Assembly: GCA_964640055.1 (NCBI GenBank)
Contig: CAZXFH010000001.1
Coordinates: 1-64,000, forward strand
Length of the DNA: 64,000 nt
Origin: CAZXFH01 sp964640055
GTDB taxonomy: Bacteria > Fidelibacterota > UBA2242 > JAFGTP01
Reading direction: 5' to 3'
This document shows, in pieces, positions 35,521 through 44,639 of the stretch. The notes beneath the pieces are model-generated. The model was not told the origin of the DNA and did no database searches. It saw only the letters and a list, made by a program, of their open reading frames with translations. Position numbers and translations under genes: made by a program. Each line of letters begins with the position of its first letter. The first letter of the stretch is position 1.

Positions 35521-35621
35521 TGACTTCCCTTAACATCTCTGTTTAACCCAGTCTATTTAAAACATCTTTTATTCGAAAGTTCCCAGTTGAAACCTAAACC
35601 TGATTACCGAAAACCGGTGCC

Positions 35622-36068
35622 TTATGACAGTCGGTTAATCTGATCCCTGAATTCATTCAGATCTTTAAACTTTTTATAAACTGACGCAAAGCGTATATAA
35701 GCAACCTCATCTAAATTCTTGAGATGCCTCATCACCAATTCACCAATTGTGCTGGAAGGGATCTCCGCGCCTGAATTCTCTTCAATTTCTTTTTCAATAT
35801 CCATGATCACAGATTCAATTCGCTCCGAAGCCACCGGGCGTTTATTGCAGGCGATTTTAATACTGTGCTTTAATTTTGAGCGGTCAAATTCTTCCCGACT
35901 ACCGTCATTCTTAATCACTACCAGAGGAAATTCCACAATATGTTCATAGGTTGTAAACCGATGTTTACAATCAATACATTCCCTTCTCCTTCGAATAGCA
36001 GAACCGTTTTGTGCAGCCCGGGAATCAATCACTTTTGTTTCTGTAGAGGTGCAATAAGGGCACTTCAT
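35622..36068 (-). CDS. nrdR: Transcriptional repressor NrdR
   Basis: NrdR senses ATP/dATP and represses ribonucleotide reductase genes. The 148-aa protein has the N-terminal zinc ribbon (MKCPYC at the start and CIDCKHRF near residue 36) joined to an ATP-cone domain (VVIKNDGSREEFDRSKL). Length and order are those of the whole family. It follows glyA by 7 bases and is probably in the rpiB–glyA–nrdR transcript, the common arrangement in many bacteria. Ribonucleotide reductase genes are not in this window, so no target operator could be examined. Confidence 0.95.
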   Translation of the reverse strand: MKCPYCTSTETKVIDSRAAQNGSAIRRRRECIDCKHRFTTYEHIVEFPLVVIKNDGSREEFDRSKLKHSIKIACNKRPVASERIESVIMDIEKEIEENSGAEIPSSTIGELVMRHLKNLDEVAYIRFASVYKKFKDLNEFRDQINRLS

Positions 36069-36075
36069 AACCTAC

Positions 36076-37380
36076 CTATATTTTTAATTCTTGATAGAGG
36101 GAAAATTTAACACACAACTCTTTTACTTCCGATTTTACCTGCGCAATAATCTGATCATTTCCACAATTAGCAATGACTTTATCAATTAACCGGGCTATTT
36201 CCCGCATTTCATCCCCTCGCATACCCCGAGTCGTCAGGGCAGCAGTCCCGATCCGGATTCCACTGGTCACAAAAGGACTACGTGTATCGAAGGGGACCAT
36301 ATTCTTATTAGTGGTAATACCCGCTGCTTCCAGGGCCTGTTCCGCTTGTTTGCCCGTAATATCCTTATTGGTCAGGTCAATGAGAATTAAGTGGTTGTCA
36401 GTACCACCTGAGATTAGCTGATAATCTCGCTTGAGTAGCTCTTCAGCTAAGGTCTTAGCATTATCTATCACCAGCTGAGAATATTGTTTAAAAGAGGGAT
36501 GCAGGGCTTCTTTAAAAGCCACTGCTTTAGCTGCAATAATGTGCATTAGCGGTCCGCCCTGTATGCCGGGCATCACATTGGAGTCAATAACTTCTGACAT
36601 CATTCGGATTCGGCCGGATTTACGGGCTTTAATCCCCATTGGATTTTCATAATCCTTCCCGATTAGTATAAGACCTCCCCGGGGACCGCGTAAAGTTTTA
36701 TGAGTTGTGGAGGTAACAACATGTGAATAGGGCAACGGGTCGGGATGAAATCCAGTGGCAATTAATCCGGCCGGATGAGCCATATCCGTTACCAGATAGG
36801 CACCAACCTCATCGGCAATCTCTCTGAATTTAACAAAATCGATAAAGCGAGGATACGCACTGGCTCCCGCTACAATGGTTTTTGGTTTATATTTCCGAGC
36901 TAAACGAGCCAGCTGGTCATAATCGATCCGACCGGTTTCCTTTTTAACGCCATAGGCCACAATATTAAATAATTTTCCGGAAAAATTCACCGGACTACCG
37001 TGGGTTAGATGACCACCATGAGCTAAATTCATTCCCAAGATGGTATCACCGGTTTTCAATATAGAAAAATAGACAGCCATATTGGCTTGGGAACCGGAAT
37101 GAGGTTGCACATTTGCATATTCAGCATTAAATAGTTTTTCCACACGTTCGCGGGCCAGATTCTCTGCCTGGTCTACTGCACCGCAACCACCGTAATAGCG
37201 TTTCCCAGGATATCCTTCGGCATATTTATTGGTCATGATACAGCCGGCGGTTTCTAAAACAGCCGGGCTTACAAAATTTTCCGAGGCAATTAGTTCAAGG
37301 GTCCATCTTTCCCGGGCCATTTCTTCTTTGATTGCAGCCGTTATTTCAGGATCTTGGTTGATAAGAAAATCGTAATTCAT
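36076..37380 (-). CDS. glyA: Serine hydroxymethyltransferase
   Basis: GlyA is a PLP enzyme that interconverts serine and glycine while loading one-carbon units on tetrahydrofolate. The 434-aa protein has the N-terminal ELIASENFVSPAVLE, the substrate block YAEGYPGKRYYGG and the PLP-lysine motif VTSTTHKTLRGPRGG. It lies 6 bases downstream of rpiB and 7 bases upstream of nrdR. Nothing unusual was seen. Confidence 0.96.
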   Translation of the reverse strand: MNYDFLINQDPEITAAIKEEMARERWTLELIASENFVSPAVLETAGCIMTNKYAEGYPGKRYYGGCGAVDQAENLARERVEKLFNAEYANVQPHSGSQANMAVYFSILKTGDTILGMNLAHGGHLTHGSPVNFSGKLFNIVAYGVKKETGRIDYDQLARLARKYKPKTIVAGASAYPRFIDFVKFREIADEVGAYLVTDMAHPAGLIATGFHPDPLPYSHVVTSTTHKTLRGPRGGLILIGKDYENPMGIKARKSGRIRMMSEVIDSNVMPGIQGGPLMHIIAAKAVAFKEALHPSFKQYSQLVIDNAKTLAEELLKRDYQLISGGTDNHLILIDLTNKDITGKQAEQALEAAGITTNKNMVPFDTRSPFVTSGIRIGTAALTTRGMRGDEMREIARLIDKVIANCGNDQIIAQVKSEVKELCVKFSLYQELKI

Positions 37381-37386
37381 AAACCA

Positions 37387-37821
37387 TTACCTCTTCTTTT
37401 CGAACTTGCGTACCCGTCGCATGTGGCGCCCACCTGAAAAACCGGTTTTTAAAAATATTTTTAGCCTCTTTTTAGCATCGGTTACCGATACATATTCAGC
37501 CCCGAGACACATCACATTGGCATTATTATGTTGACGGCTTAAACGGGTCACCGCTTCATTGTAACAAAGTGCTGCCCGGATATTAGCCTGTTTATTGGCA
37601 CTTATACTCATACCTATTCCGGTTTTACAGATAAGCACTCCAAAGGCAGCATCATGCTTTTCGAGTAAGTCCGTAACTGTGTGGGCATAATCGGGATAAT
37701 CAACCGAATCTTCACTATGTGTACCGGCATCGTAGACCTTAAAACCAAGTGCACTGGCATGTTCCACAAGTGCTTTTTTTAGAACGACACCTCCATGATC
37801 AGCGCCAAAAATCACTAACAT
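37387..37821 (-). CDS. rpiB: Ribose-5-phosphate isomerase B
   Basis: RpiB interconverts ribose 5-phosphate and ribulose 5-phosphate in the pentose phosphate pathway. The 144-aa product starts MLVIFGADHGG, the expected phosphate-binding N-terminus, and has YPDYAHTV, the active-site Cys block LICKTGIGMSISANK, and the NDANVMCLG-type segment as NNANVMCLGAEYVS. A longer frame to 37860 overlaps the upstream TPR gene and adds non-family residues; the ATG at 37821, 5 bases after that gene's stop, is chosen. The C-terminal tail HMRRVRKFEKKR is typical. Confidence 0.93.
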   Translation of the reverse strand: MLVIFGADHGGVVLKKALVEHASALGFKVYDAGTHSEDSVDYPDYAHTVTDLLEKHDAAFGVLICKTGIGMSISANKQANIRAALCYNEAVTRLSRQHNNANVMCLGAEYVSVTDAKKRLKIFLKTGFSGGRHMRRVRKFEKKR

Positions 37822-37826
37822 TAGCT

Positions 37827-39113
37827 TTACTCGGGACTCTCTGTAACCCAGGAATAGCACTTTCCTTTGGGTGTATAATCAGTGCGGCGGTCACCGCTTG
37901 CATCATACCGGTTCATAAACCAATCTTCTTTATTTGGAATAAGATACTCCTTAAGATAATCAATGCGTGATTTTACATCCCGTTGGCCCCGTTTGTAAGC
38001 TTTTATATAATGATCGTAGGCCAGCTGATATACCAGTTTATCTTCGAAATTCACCTTGCGTGAGCTGCTACAAAATTCCGCTGTCTTATAATAAACTTCA
38101 CCGACGAGCTTATAAGCCAGACCAGAATCACTATCTTTTTTAACCGCTTTTTCGGCCCATTCATAGGCCTTTTCAAATTCAGATAAATCCAAATAGCCTT
38201 TGACAATATTTTCGATTATGGATATATCCTGCGGTGAAATATTCTTAATAATATGGATATAAGCAGCCAAACCCTCTTCTTTTTTACCGGTGGTATAATA
38301 CAACCCGCCCAATTGATTCCAGGCTTCAAAATTCTTTAAATCCATTTGTGATACAGCCTTATATACTTCGATCGCTTTTTCGTAATTGCCTCTCTCTCTC
38401 AGCGCCCGGGCATAATCCAGCCCATTTTGTACACACCGATTGCTTTCCCAAGCGTCCCGCTGAACTTCAATCGGATCTTTACCCAGTTTTTTATAAGCTG
38501 TTAAACGATCATTGACCGCCTGGTCATCTCCCGGATTGAGTTCCAAAATTTTATTGACCGCCCAAAGGACATCTTCATACCTTTCAGCATCAAAATACAA
38601 TTTGACCAATTTGCTATAATGTGCGATTTCTTCTGGATTTTGTTCAGCGAGTTTTTCGTATTGTCGAATTTCCATGTTGATATTGCCCTGCTTGTGATAA
38701 ATATAGGCAATATTCTTCAGGAGATATTTCTCATTGGGCATATATTCTTCACCCTTTAAATAGACATAGAGAGCACTATCGTAATAAGCCGGATTATCAG
38801 AAGCGAGCTGCTGATAGGCACGGCCATAATAGGTGAAAATGTCCTCGGCATATTCTTCCTCACATCCGTTTTCAACCATTTTTTTATAATTCTTGATAGC
38901 GCCTTTCCAGTTCTGATTTAGATAATAACTGTAAGCAAAACTGAGGTACCGGTCGCATAATTCGCGATTGATCGGCTCCTCTTCGGCCTCTGCCGTGACC
39001 TGCTCTTCGCTGCCCTCTTGCGCTGCAGGAGGTACACAAAGCTGCATTACAAATAAAGACAGAATCAAAATAAACAGGAAAAGAATTGTGGTTTTAAATA
39101 TTGGTAATTTCAT
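37827..39113 (-). CDS. TPR-rich envelope protein
   Basis: This 428-aa protein has an N-terminal hydrophobic export segment (about residues 8-25) that ends in VMQLCVPP, which may be a weak lipoprotein site. About ten TPR-like helix pairs follow (for example DDAWESN, EAWNQLGGLYYTTGK, GLAYKLVGEVYYKTAE). The C-terminus (RRTDYTPKGKCYSW) has an extra Cys. It sits between an outer-membrane protein gene and rpiB, with 25- and 5-base gaps. TPR lipoproteins in this phylum often accompany outer-membrane proteins. No enzymatic motif was seen and its role is unknown. Confidence 0.75.
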   Translation of the reverse strand: MKLPIFKTTILFLFILILSLFVMQLCVPPAAQEGSEEQVTAEAEEEPINRELCDRYLSFAYSYYLNQNWKGAIKNYKKMVENGCEEEYAEDIFTYYGRAYQQLASDNPAYYDSALYVYLKGEEYMPNEKYLLKNIAYIYHKQGNINMEIRQYEKLAEQNPEEIAHYSKLVKLYFDAERYEDVLWAVNKILELNPGDDQAVNDRLTAYKKLGKDPIEVQRDAWESNRCVQNGLDYARALRERGNYEKAIEVYKAVSQMDLKNFEAWNQLGGLYYTTGKKEEGLAAYIHIIKNISPQDISIIENIVKGYLDLSEFEKAYEWAEKAVKKDSDSGLAYKLVGEVYYKTAEFCSSSRKVNFEDKLVYQLAYDHYIKAYKRGQRDVKSRIDYLKEYLIPNKEDWFMNRYDASGDRRTDYTPKGKCYSWVTESPE

Positions 39114-39138
39114 GATCCCACTCCATTCTTAATTAATA

Positions 39139-40344
39139 TCATCTAAATCTTCGAAACCATACTCCCCCGGTTGTAATCCCGAAGTGGAGTGTTAATATAC
39201 GCTCTTCCCCAATAATTTCATCGAGAAATCCTTTCCTGAGACCATATTTTAAGGCAATATCAATACGATTCAGATTATTATAATAGGGAATGCCCATCCC
39301 AGTGGTGATACCCAACTCGCTGTATTTTTCAAATCCCTCTTTATAATATAGTCCCGTTTTATAATATCCACCAGCCCGAAAAAATAAGTTTTGCCACCAC
39401 TCCCGTTTCAAGGCCCGACTAGATACCTTCTCCAGACCGGCGCTGACTTGATAGGCGTTCTGAGCGAATCCGTCCTGGTAAATGTTGAAGTTCTGGAAAA
39501 TATCTTTCTGTACACTGCGCCATTCAAAATCACCAACGATAGCCATATTATTCCAAAACTGTTTATAGAACCCAATTCTGTAAAGAGCCGGATAAGCTAG
39601 GGCTTGATACTGTGATACACTATCAGGCCCATATTGATAATGAATTGCCTTTTTATACTGGAAATCAACATTCTGTTCCATATACATGGCAATCCGATAG
39701 TTGTCCGGCACCTCCCAGGTAAATCCGACTCCGGCTTGCGTGCCTTTAACAGTCAGTCGCCGCTTATAAAAACTGTCAATCTCATTATTATTGCCCAGGT
39801 CCAATAGTTTGCGGTAAACAATATCCCCAAAAATAAACCGTAATTTTAATCCAGCATTAAGATTCTTGGTAACACGATAACCCAAACCACTATAAAATTC
39901 CGACAATCCGCCCTTGATTTCCAAATCATCCTGATACCAGATATAATTATTATTGAAATTGAGAGAATCTAGGTAAGACTGCTTAACAGCAGTCCTGGAA
40001 ATGGGAGCCATACCCAGAACAAATCCAATGTAAGGCCCAATTGGAAACTTAAAAGAAAAACCCCCGAATTGATTTAAGGTATACCAGCCCTGTGCTTTAT
40101 CAGATGCAACACTGAAAGTATTTAATTGTCCTTGTAGCGAAGCCGTAAAAAAACCATTCCAAAGGGCTGGATTTTTAGGATTCACCCCCAAAGAATCACG
40201 GATGCCACTGCCGGCCTCGCCAAGCCCTAACATCCTTACCGAAGAAGTTGGCGCTTGCATCCCAAATCCATAGGCAGAATAGTGTGAACTTTGAGCTAAA
40301 GTAACAAAAGGTAGCAGGCAAATTATACAAATTAAACGACGCAT
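39139..40344 (-). CDS. Outer-membrane beta-barrel protein (FadL/PorQ-like)
   Basis: This 401-aa protein has a signal peptide (RRLICIICLLPFVTLAQ), then SAYGFGMQAPTSSVRMLGLGEAGSGIRDSLGVNPKNPA, which is the pattern seen at the start of FCB-group outer-membrane proteins where a helical plug blocks the barrel, as in FadL/PorQ relatives. The rest is rich in alternating aromatic and polar residues and ends in strand-like FGITTGGVWFRRFR. It is probably an outer-membrane channel or scaffold. It lies between a lipoprotein gene (8 bases) and the TPR gene (25 bases), so all three are likely one transcript. Substrate unknown. Confidence 0.75.
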   Translation of the reverse strand: MRRLICIICLLPFVTLAQSSHYSAYGFGMQAPTSSVRMLGLGEAGSGIRDSLGVNPKNPALWNGFFTASLQGQLNTFSVASDKAQGWYTLNQFGGFSFKFPIGPYIGFVLGMAPISRTAVKQSYLDSLNFNNNYIWYQDDLEIKGGLSEFYSGLGYRVTKNLNAGLKLRFIFGDIVYRKLLDLGNNNEIDSFYKRRLTVKGTQAGVGFTWEVPDNYRIAMYMEQNVDFQYKKAIHYQYGPDSVSQYQALAYPALYRIGFYKQFWNNMAIVGDFEWRSVQKDIFQNFNIYQDGFAQNAYQVSAGLEKVSSRALKREWWQNLFFRAGGYYKTGLYYKEGFEKYSELGITTGMGIPYYNNLNRIDIALKYGLRKGFLDEIIGEERILTLHFGITTGGVWFRRFR

Positions 40345-40351
40345 GCTTTAT

Positions 40352-41605
40352 TTACTTTTCCTTAATCAGTAATAAGTCTAATTGTGGTCTTTTAGCAATC
40401 GACAGACTTTTATGGTTATATAGACTGAAAATTGATACATCATGGGTAACATTTGAGGTCCAGATGACCATCCCCAGATTCTCTCGGAATCCGCTGATAA
40501 ATCCCTGGACGGTATTTTCCAGGTTAAATACCAGAGCGGTATCGTTCGGCAGGATAGTGGTCTTAGCCTCATATGATCCAATGGTACTTAAGAATTCAGG
40601 ATACCATGTTGTGGAATCCATAAGACTAAGATAATAGGTCATCGATTCTTGATAATCAATTGTTTGTGTGGTATCAATTTGAAATTCCAATTGTGCTTTT
40701 CCAATCAATAGGTTGGCATCATTAAGCGTATCTGGCAAGCTAAAGTTAAGCAACACACAACTTTCTTGTGCTTCATTTAAATAAAAGCGCTCGGGATCGG
40801 AATCTAATTGTATTACTTCAACTATCGATAAATCGGCACCGCAGGTTAGCTGCTCCGTTATTGTGTCACCCTTGATTTGATAAACCACTTCTAACTGGGG
40901 GGCATTATCGGACTCCCTGGAATAAATAGTCTGAAATAAATCAACGGGCGGATCAATCATATCCAACATCAGCCCCTGAGTGCTCTGAGTTGTATCGCGC
41001 CATACTGAGATAAACTCTTTTGGTAAAGGAATAGTATCCGTGTCTCCGGCTCCTAATTGAAAGGTCTGTTGTAGATGTTTATGCATTACGTCTATGGAAA
41101 AATTCTCGTAATGTGTGCTATCCTCATCCCATTGCACAGTAGCATCGCTTTTAAGTAACCAAACACCACAATTGGAAAGTTTGGGGGTATTTATTTGCTG
41201 GGTTAGTCTGTTTTCGGTTACTAGGATCATACGCACATCAAATAGACTATCCAGTGTATCGGGTAAGCTTTCATCTAAATTAAAATTTAAAAGTGAATAG
41301 GACCTAAAATGATTATTTTTACCCAGGTATAAAAATCGATTGTTTCCCAGTCGTGGAGTTGCCTTTTTCATTTCTCCGGAAATATCCGCTCCGGTTAAGG
41401 TTAATTGGCGGAATTCATTTAACCCGGTATGATCGTCTGTGCTGGATAAAGAAGGCATTTTTTCACTACAGCTATTGAGCGTAAACAGAAATATTACCAG
41501 TAGAGATATTTTTAAAATTACTTGTGAAAGAAATTTATTTAAAAATATATGGATTAAATGCTTCCAAGATCTTTTATAATTTATCAATAACTTCAATGAT
41601 TTCAT
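40352..41605 (-). CDS. Lipoprotein, DUF4270-like by position
   Basis: This 417-aa protein has a hydrophobic export segment ending LFTLNSC, a good lipobox (Cys about residue 46). The mature part is rich in beta-type residues and Asp/Thr/Gln with repeated DTLNDANLLIGKAQLEF- and RLTQ-like stretches and no catalytic motif. The start overlaps the end of the preceding gene by 32 bases and has no strong ribosome-binding site; a start further inside cannot be excluded, but no internal ATG precedes the lipobox. In Bacteroidota a short glycogen-synthase-like gene is commonly followed by a DUF4270 lipoprotein; I infer kinship from this position, length and lipobox, not from clear sequence motifs. Confidence 0.6.
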   Translation of the reverse strand: MKSLKLLINYKRSWKHLIHIFLNKFLSQVILKISLLVIFLFTLNSCSEKMPSLSSTDDHTGLNEFRQLTLTGADISGEMKKATPRLGNNRFLYLGKNNHFRSYSLLNFNLDESLPDTLDSLFDVRMILVTENRLTQQINTPKLSNCGVWLLKSDATVQWDEDSTHYENFSIDVMHKHLQQTFQLGAGDTDTIPLPKEFISVWRDTTQSTQGLMLDMIDPPVDLFQTIYSRESDNAPQLEVVYQIKGDTITEQLTCGADLSIVEVIQLDSDPERFYLNEAQESCVLLNFSLPDTLNDANLLIGKAQLEFQIDTTQTIDYQESMTYYLSLMDSTTWYPEFLSTIGSYEAKTTILPNDTALVFNLENTVQGFISGFRENLGMVIWTSNVTHDVSIFSLYNHKSLSIAKRPQLDLLLIKEK

Positions 41606-42410
41606 CGGCCATTTTTTCCCAATCTTCCTGTGTTTCTCCTACCAACTTGGTTGCGGATATTTTCTCACTATGCTGATCAAAAAGTTTTTTAAAAACAGGA
41701 TCTTGCTGATAGGCTGTCATAAGATCCTCATTTCGGTTGATAACCATCACCCGATCGCAATAGGGGATCGCAGCAGCGAGTACATCCAGCTGATCATCTT
41801 TTGCATATGTCGTATCAGGTTCGCTCAACCCAACTTCTTTATATTCTGACAGGCTATATTTGCCACGGTCTGATTTGGAATGCAATAACATTAATATTTT
41901 TACATCTTTAATGTACTCCTTGTCGAAAATGTTCGAATGTACGAAAAGCGGTAACAGACCGGTTTGCCAGTCATTACAGATGATAACCTCTGGCTTCCAT
42001 CGCAAATAGTTTAACGTTGCTAGTGCCGCTGAAGCAAAATACCCGAATCGATGGGAATTCAAACAGCTCTGATTACTCTGTTGCGGGTTATAAAGTTCTC
42101 CATCTTGAGCGGTATAATAAGAATCGTTTTCAAGAAAATAGACCTGCACTTTTGTATTCGGGATGAAAGCAGACTTTACAGAGGCCTGCACATCTTCACC
42201 ACAAAATTTAAGATCCATATCCCGTAACCGAATGACTTCCCGTAAAATATAACGCCGTTCGCTAATAAATCCATATTTGGGCATCATCAGGCGAAAATCA
42301 TGCTTCCGTTCTATAAATACATTAGGCACACCTTTGGAAAAAGCAGCTAGCTCATAGGTCTCCGCAAAGGGGATGATTTCTGAGGTTAAGTAATAAATTC
42401 GTTTTGTCAT
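41574..42410 (-). CDS. Orphan GT5 (glycogen synthase N-terminal-like) domain protein
   Basis: This 278-aa protein resembles only the N-terminal half of GT5 glycogen/starch synthases (LTSEIIPFAE, MPKYGFISERRY, VIICNDWQTGLLPLFV). The C-terminal donor-binding domain is missing. The KTGGL motif that binds ADP-glucose after the SEIxPF strand is replaced by AETYELA, losing the Lys and both Gly. It is therefore unlikely to be an active glycogen synthase. Similar short proteins occur throughout Bacteroidota. The neighbouring genes are for lipoprotein and envelope functions and no glycogen genes are near. A structural or regulatory function in the envelope is possible but unproven. Confidence 0.8.
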   Translation of the reverse strand: MTKRIYYLTSEIIPFAETYELAAFSKGVPNVFIERKHDFRLMMPKYGFISERRYILREVIRLRDMDLKFCGEDVQASVKSAFIPNTKVQVYFLENDSYYTAQDGELYNPQQSNQSCLNSHRFGYFASAALATLNYLRWKPEVIICNDWQTGLLPLFVHSNIFDKEYIKDVKILMLLHSKSDRGKYSLSEYKEVGLSEPDTTYAKDDQLDVLAAAIPYCDRVMVINRNEDLMTAYQQDPVFKKLFDQHSEKISATKLVGETQEDWEKMADEIIEVIDKL

Positions 42411-42412
42411 AA

Positions 42413-43306
42413 TTAATTCATCATTTGTTTGGCTTTACTTATATATTCACTATTAGGGAAATTTCTCATCAATTCTCGGAAGGCGGCATGGCCTTTCTCT
42501 CTATCGCCTTGGGCCAAATAACAGAGCCCCAATTTAAACTGCGCATCGTCCGCTTTATTGGTATTCATAAAATTAAAGACCTGTTTGAATTCAACTATCG
42601 CTTGACTATATTGTTTCATGGCATAATAACATTCCCCGATCCAATACTGGGCATTATCAGCCAGATCATTATTGCGATCCTCGGCAATTAATTGTCGAAA
42701 TAATTCTTTTGCTACCCGGGGATTATTATTTTGATAGTGTGACAGGGCTTTCAGGTAACGCTCCCGATAAGTCTCTATTTGACTGGGTGTTGATGCTACT
42801 GACTTTGGCTCAGATTGTAGGGTTTGAGCCTCCTGCAGGCTTTCACTCAAAGATAGAATCCGATTTTCCAGCACTACTAGTTGGGATAGAATTTCAAAAT
42901 TAATACTGTCAGCATAATTAGCTCGCCGGGTATATTTTTCCATCTGATACTGTAGACCATCAATCATAGTCTGTTGTGCCTGAGTGACGGATTCTAAATC
43001 CTCTACCGAATGAGTCAACGAATCCAGATAACCATACCATCTTTTCTCTGACTGAACCAATGCCGGTAATATGGCCACTCTATTACTAAGACTATCCACA
43101 GTAAGCAATAATGAATTAACTTGTTCCTGTAGATTAGCTAACTCCTGCTTAACAGTATCCAATTCTTGAGCCAGTTCCTTATCCCTTCTACCATAGATTT
43201 GTTCCGTTAACAAGGAGAACAATACACAGCAGAGTACAAGCAGCCGTAACCCGCGGTTAATCGGTTTTTTTTGATTAATTATTTTTTCTTTTACGCTCAA
43301 AATCAT
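42413..43306 (-). CDS. CpoB/YbgF-like periplasmic coiled-coil and TPR protein
   Basis: The C-terminal part has the Tol-Pal coordinator CpoB (YbgF) arrangement of TPRs: YLKALSHYQNNNPRVAKELF, LADNAQYWIGECYYAMKQY, ADDAQFKLGLCYLAQGD and NSEYISKAKQ. The N-terminal part has a signal-anchor (LRLLVLCCVLFSLL) and a long coiled coil (DKELAQELDTVKQELANLQ and so on). CpoB couples outer-membrane constriction to peptidoglycan synthesis. The frame begins with GTG at 43324 and has ATGs at 43315 and 43306; 43306 is listed because GGATGGG lies before it, but all three remain possible. Other Tol genes are not in the window. Confidence 0.78.
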   Translation of the reverse strand: MILSVKEKIINQKKPINRGLRLLVLCCVLFSLLTEQIYGRRDKELAQELDTVKQELANLQEQVNSLLLTVDSLSNRVAILPALVQSEKRWYGYLDSLTHSVEDLESVTQAQQTMIDGLQYQMEKYTRRANYADSINFEILSQLVVLENRILSLSESLQEAQTLQSEPKSVASTPSQIETYRERYLKALSHYQNNNPRVAKELFRQLIAEDRNNDLADNAQYWIGECYYAMKQYSQAIVEFKQVFNFMNTNKADDAQFKLGLCYLAQGDREKGHAAFRELMRNFPNSEYISKAKQMMN

Positions 43307-43376
43307 TGTGCCCATCCAAAACACATATATTGTCGAAAATTATCTATTTTAGCCCTAAAAACAAAGAAATAAGTTC

Positions 43377-44639
43377 TTAATATTTAATACGGTGGATGCT
43401 GAAATTCATCATCAATCCAATAATTATCAGGCAGCTGATTAAAAAAGATCCGCCATAACTGATAAAAGGCAATGGCAAGCCGGTTACCGGTAATAATCCA
43501 ATGGTCATACTGACGTTTACAACCACATGGAAGAATAAAATACTGACAAGCCCGATTACCACCAAGGAACTGTATTTATCTTTCATCCGATAAGCTGATT
43601 GGACATTAATAAGGATTAAAAGAAAAAATAATAAAAGCACAAAGGTAACTCCTATAAACCCATATTCTTCACCAATTACTGAAAATATGAAGTCAGTCTG
43701 TTGTTCCGGTAAAAATTTCAAATGAGTCTGCGTGCCTTGACCGATGCCCTTGCCCAATAATCCTCCTGAGCCAATGGCTACCTGTGATTGGATAAGCTGG
43801 TATCCGGCTCCCTGGGCATCGGCCTCTACATTAAACAGGGTCATAATCCGATCCTGTTGATAGGGTTGCAGACGGTTCCAAAGAACGGGAGTAACAAAAC
43901 CCAAGGATAAATTGATTACTGAGAGTGTAATGGCAATCCACAACTTTTCTTTACTGAAATACATAACAATAAACAGAATTATCACCCAGATGAAAAAAGT
44001 ATAAAAGTTAAAAGCGGTCAGAATACTGATGAGGGGGGCAATGATCACGAAAATATGAAATATCCTCACTCCGGCCCAAAAAAGCATTGGAAAAAGAATC
44101 ATTACATAGATAATGGCGGTACCTAAATCCGGTTGATTAAATATAATAACCATTGGAATGAGAGTTGCCATTAGCGGTAAAAGCATAATCCGAAAGTCCG
44201 AGGTCGGTATTTCCGTGCTGGATAAATATTTAGCAACTGCTAGAACAAGCAATATTTTCATGATCTCGGAGGGTTGTAAATTAAAGGGACCGATATCAAT
44301 CCACCGATGAGTACCGGCCGTTTCACTATCGATGAAAAAGGGTACAATGATGAGAATCAATCCAATCGCATACAGTAAATAGGTCCATTCATAGATCAAC
44401 TTTTTTTGAATAAAAAACACAATTGTTGCCAGGATAATACCAAAAATAAGCCAAAGCACTTGTTTGCCAATGGCTTTATGGAAAAACGTTTGATCGGCAT
44501 GTAAAGAGGCACTATAGAGTGCTACTAGCCCAAAGGCACAGAGTAAAGTTACTAATATTACTATCAACAGATTAGTACGGCTGAAAAATTCAAAGAGACT
44601 CTCTCGGGAAGTGGCCCTAATCTGATTCATACCCGGCAT
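43377..44639 (-). CDS. rodA: Rod shape-determining protein RodA (SEDS polymerase)
   Basis: RodA is the SEDS-family glycan polymerase of the elongasome, working with PBP2. The protein of about 420 aa has ten hydrophobic segments and the family blocks HRWIDIGPFNLQPSE, FNQPDLGTAIIY, GSGGLLGKGIGQGTQTHLKFLPEQQTDFIFSVIGEEYG and GLPLPFISYGGS. Frames extend upstream to 44723, but family N-termini and the ATG at 44639 or 44630 fit better; the gene thereby overlaps the end of the PBP2 gene by 14-23 bases. It ends the mre–mrd run. Confidence 0.93.
   Translation of the reverse strand: MPGMNQIRATSRESLFEFFSRTNLLIVILVTLLCAFGLVALYSASLHADQTFFHKAIGKQVLWLIFGIILATIVFFIQKKLIYEWTYLLYAIGLILIIVPFFIDSETAGTHRWIDIGPFNLQPSEIMKILLVLAVAKYLSSTEIPTSDFRIMLLPLMATLIPMVIIFNQPDLGTAIIYVMILFPMLFWAGVRIFHIFVIIAPLISILTAFNFYTFFIWVIILFIVMYFSKEKLWIAITLSVINLSLGFVTPVLWNRLQPYQQDRIMTLFNVEADAQGAGYQLIQSQVAIGSGGLLGKGIGQGTQTHLKFLPEQQTDFIFSVIGEEYGFIGVTFVLLLFFLLILINVQSAYRMKDKYSSLVVIGLVSILFFHVVVNVSMTIGLLPVTGLPLPFISYGGSFLISCLIIIGLMMNFSIHRIKY

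Noticed and set aside
41574..42410. Glycogen synthase truncated by a frameshift or stop
   Set aside because: No C-terminal GT5 domain is found in any frame nearby, and the short form is a known family in Bacteroidota.
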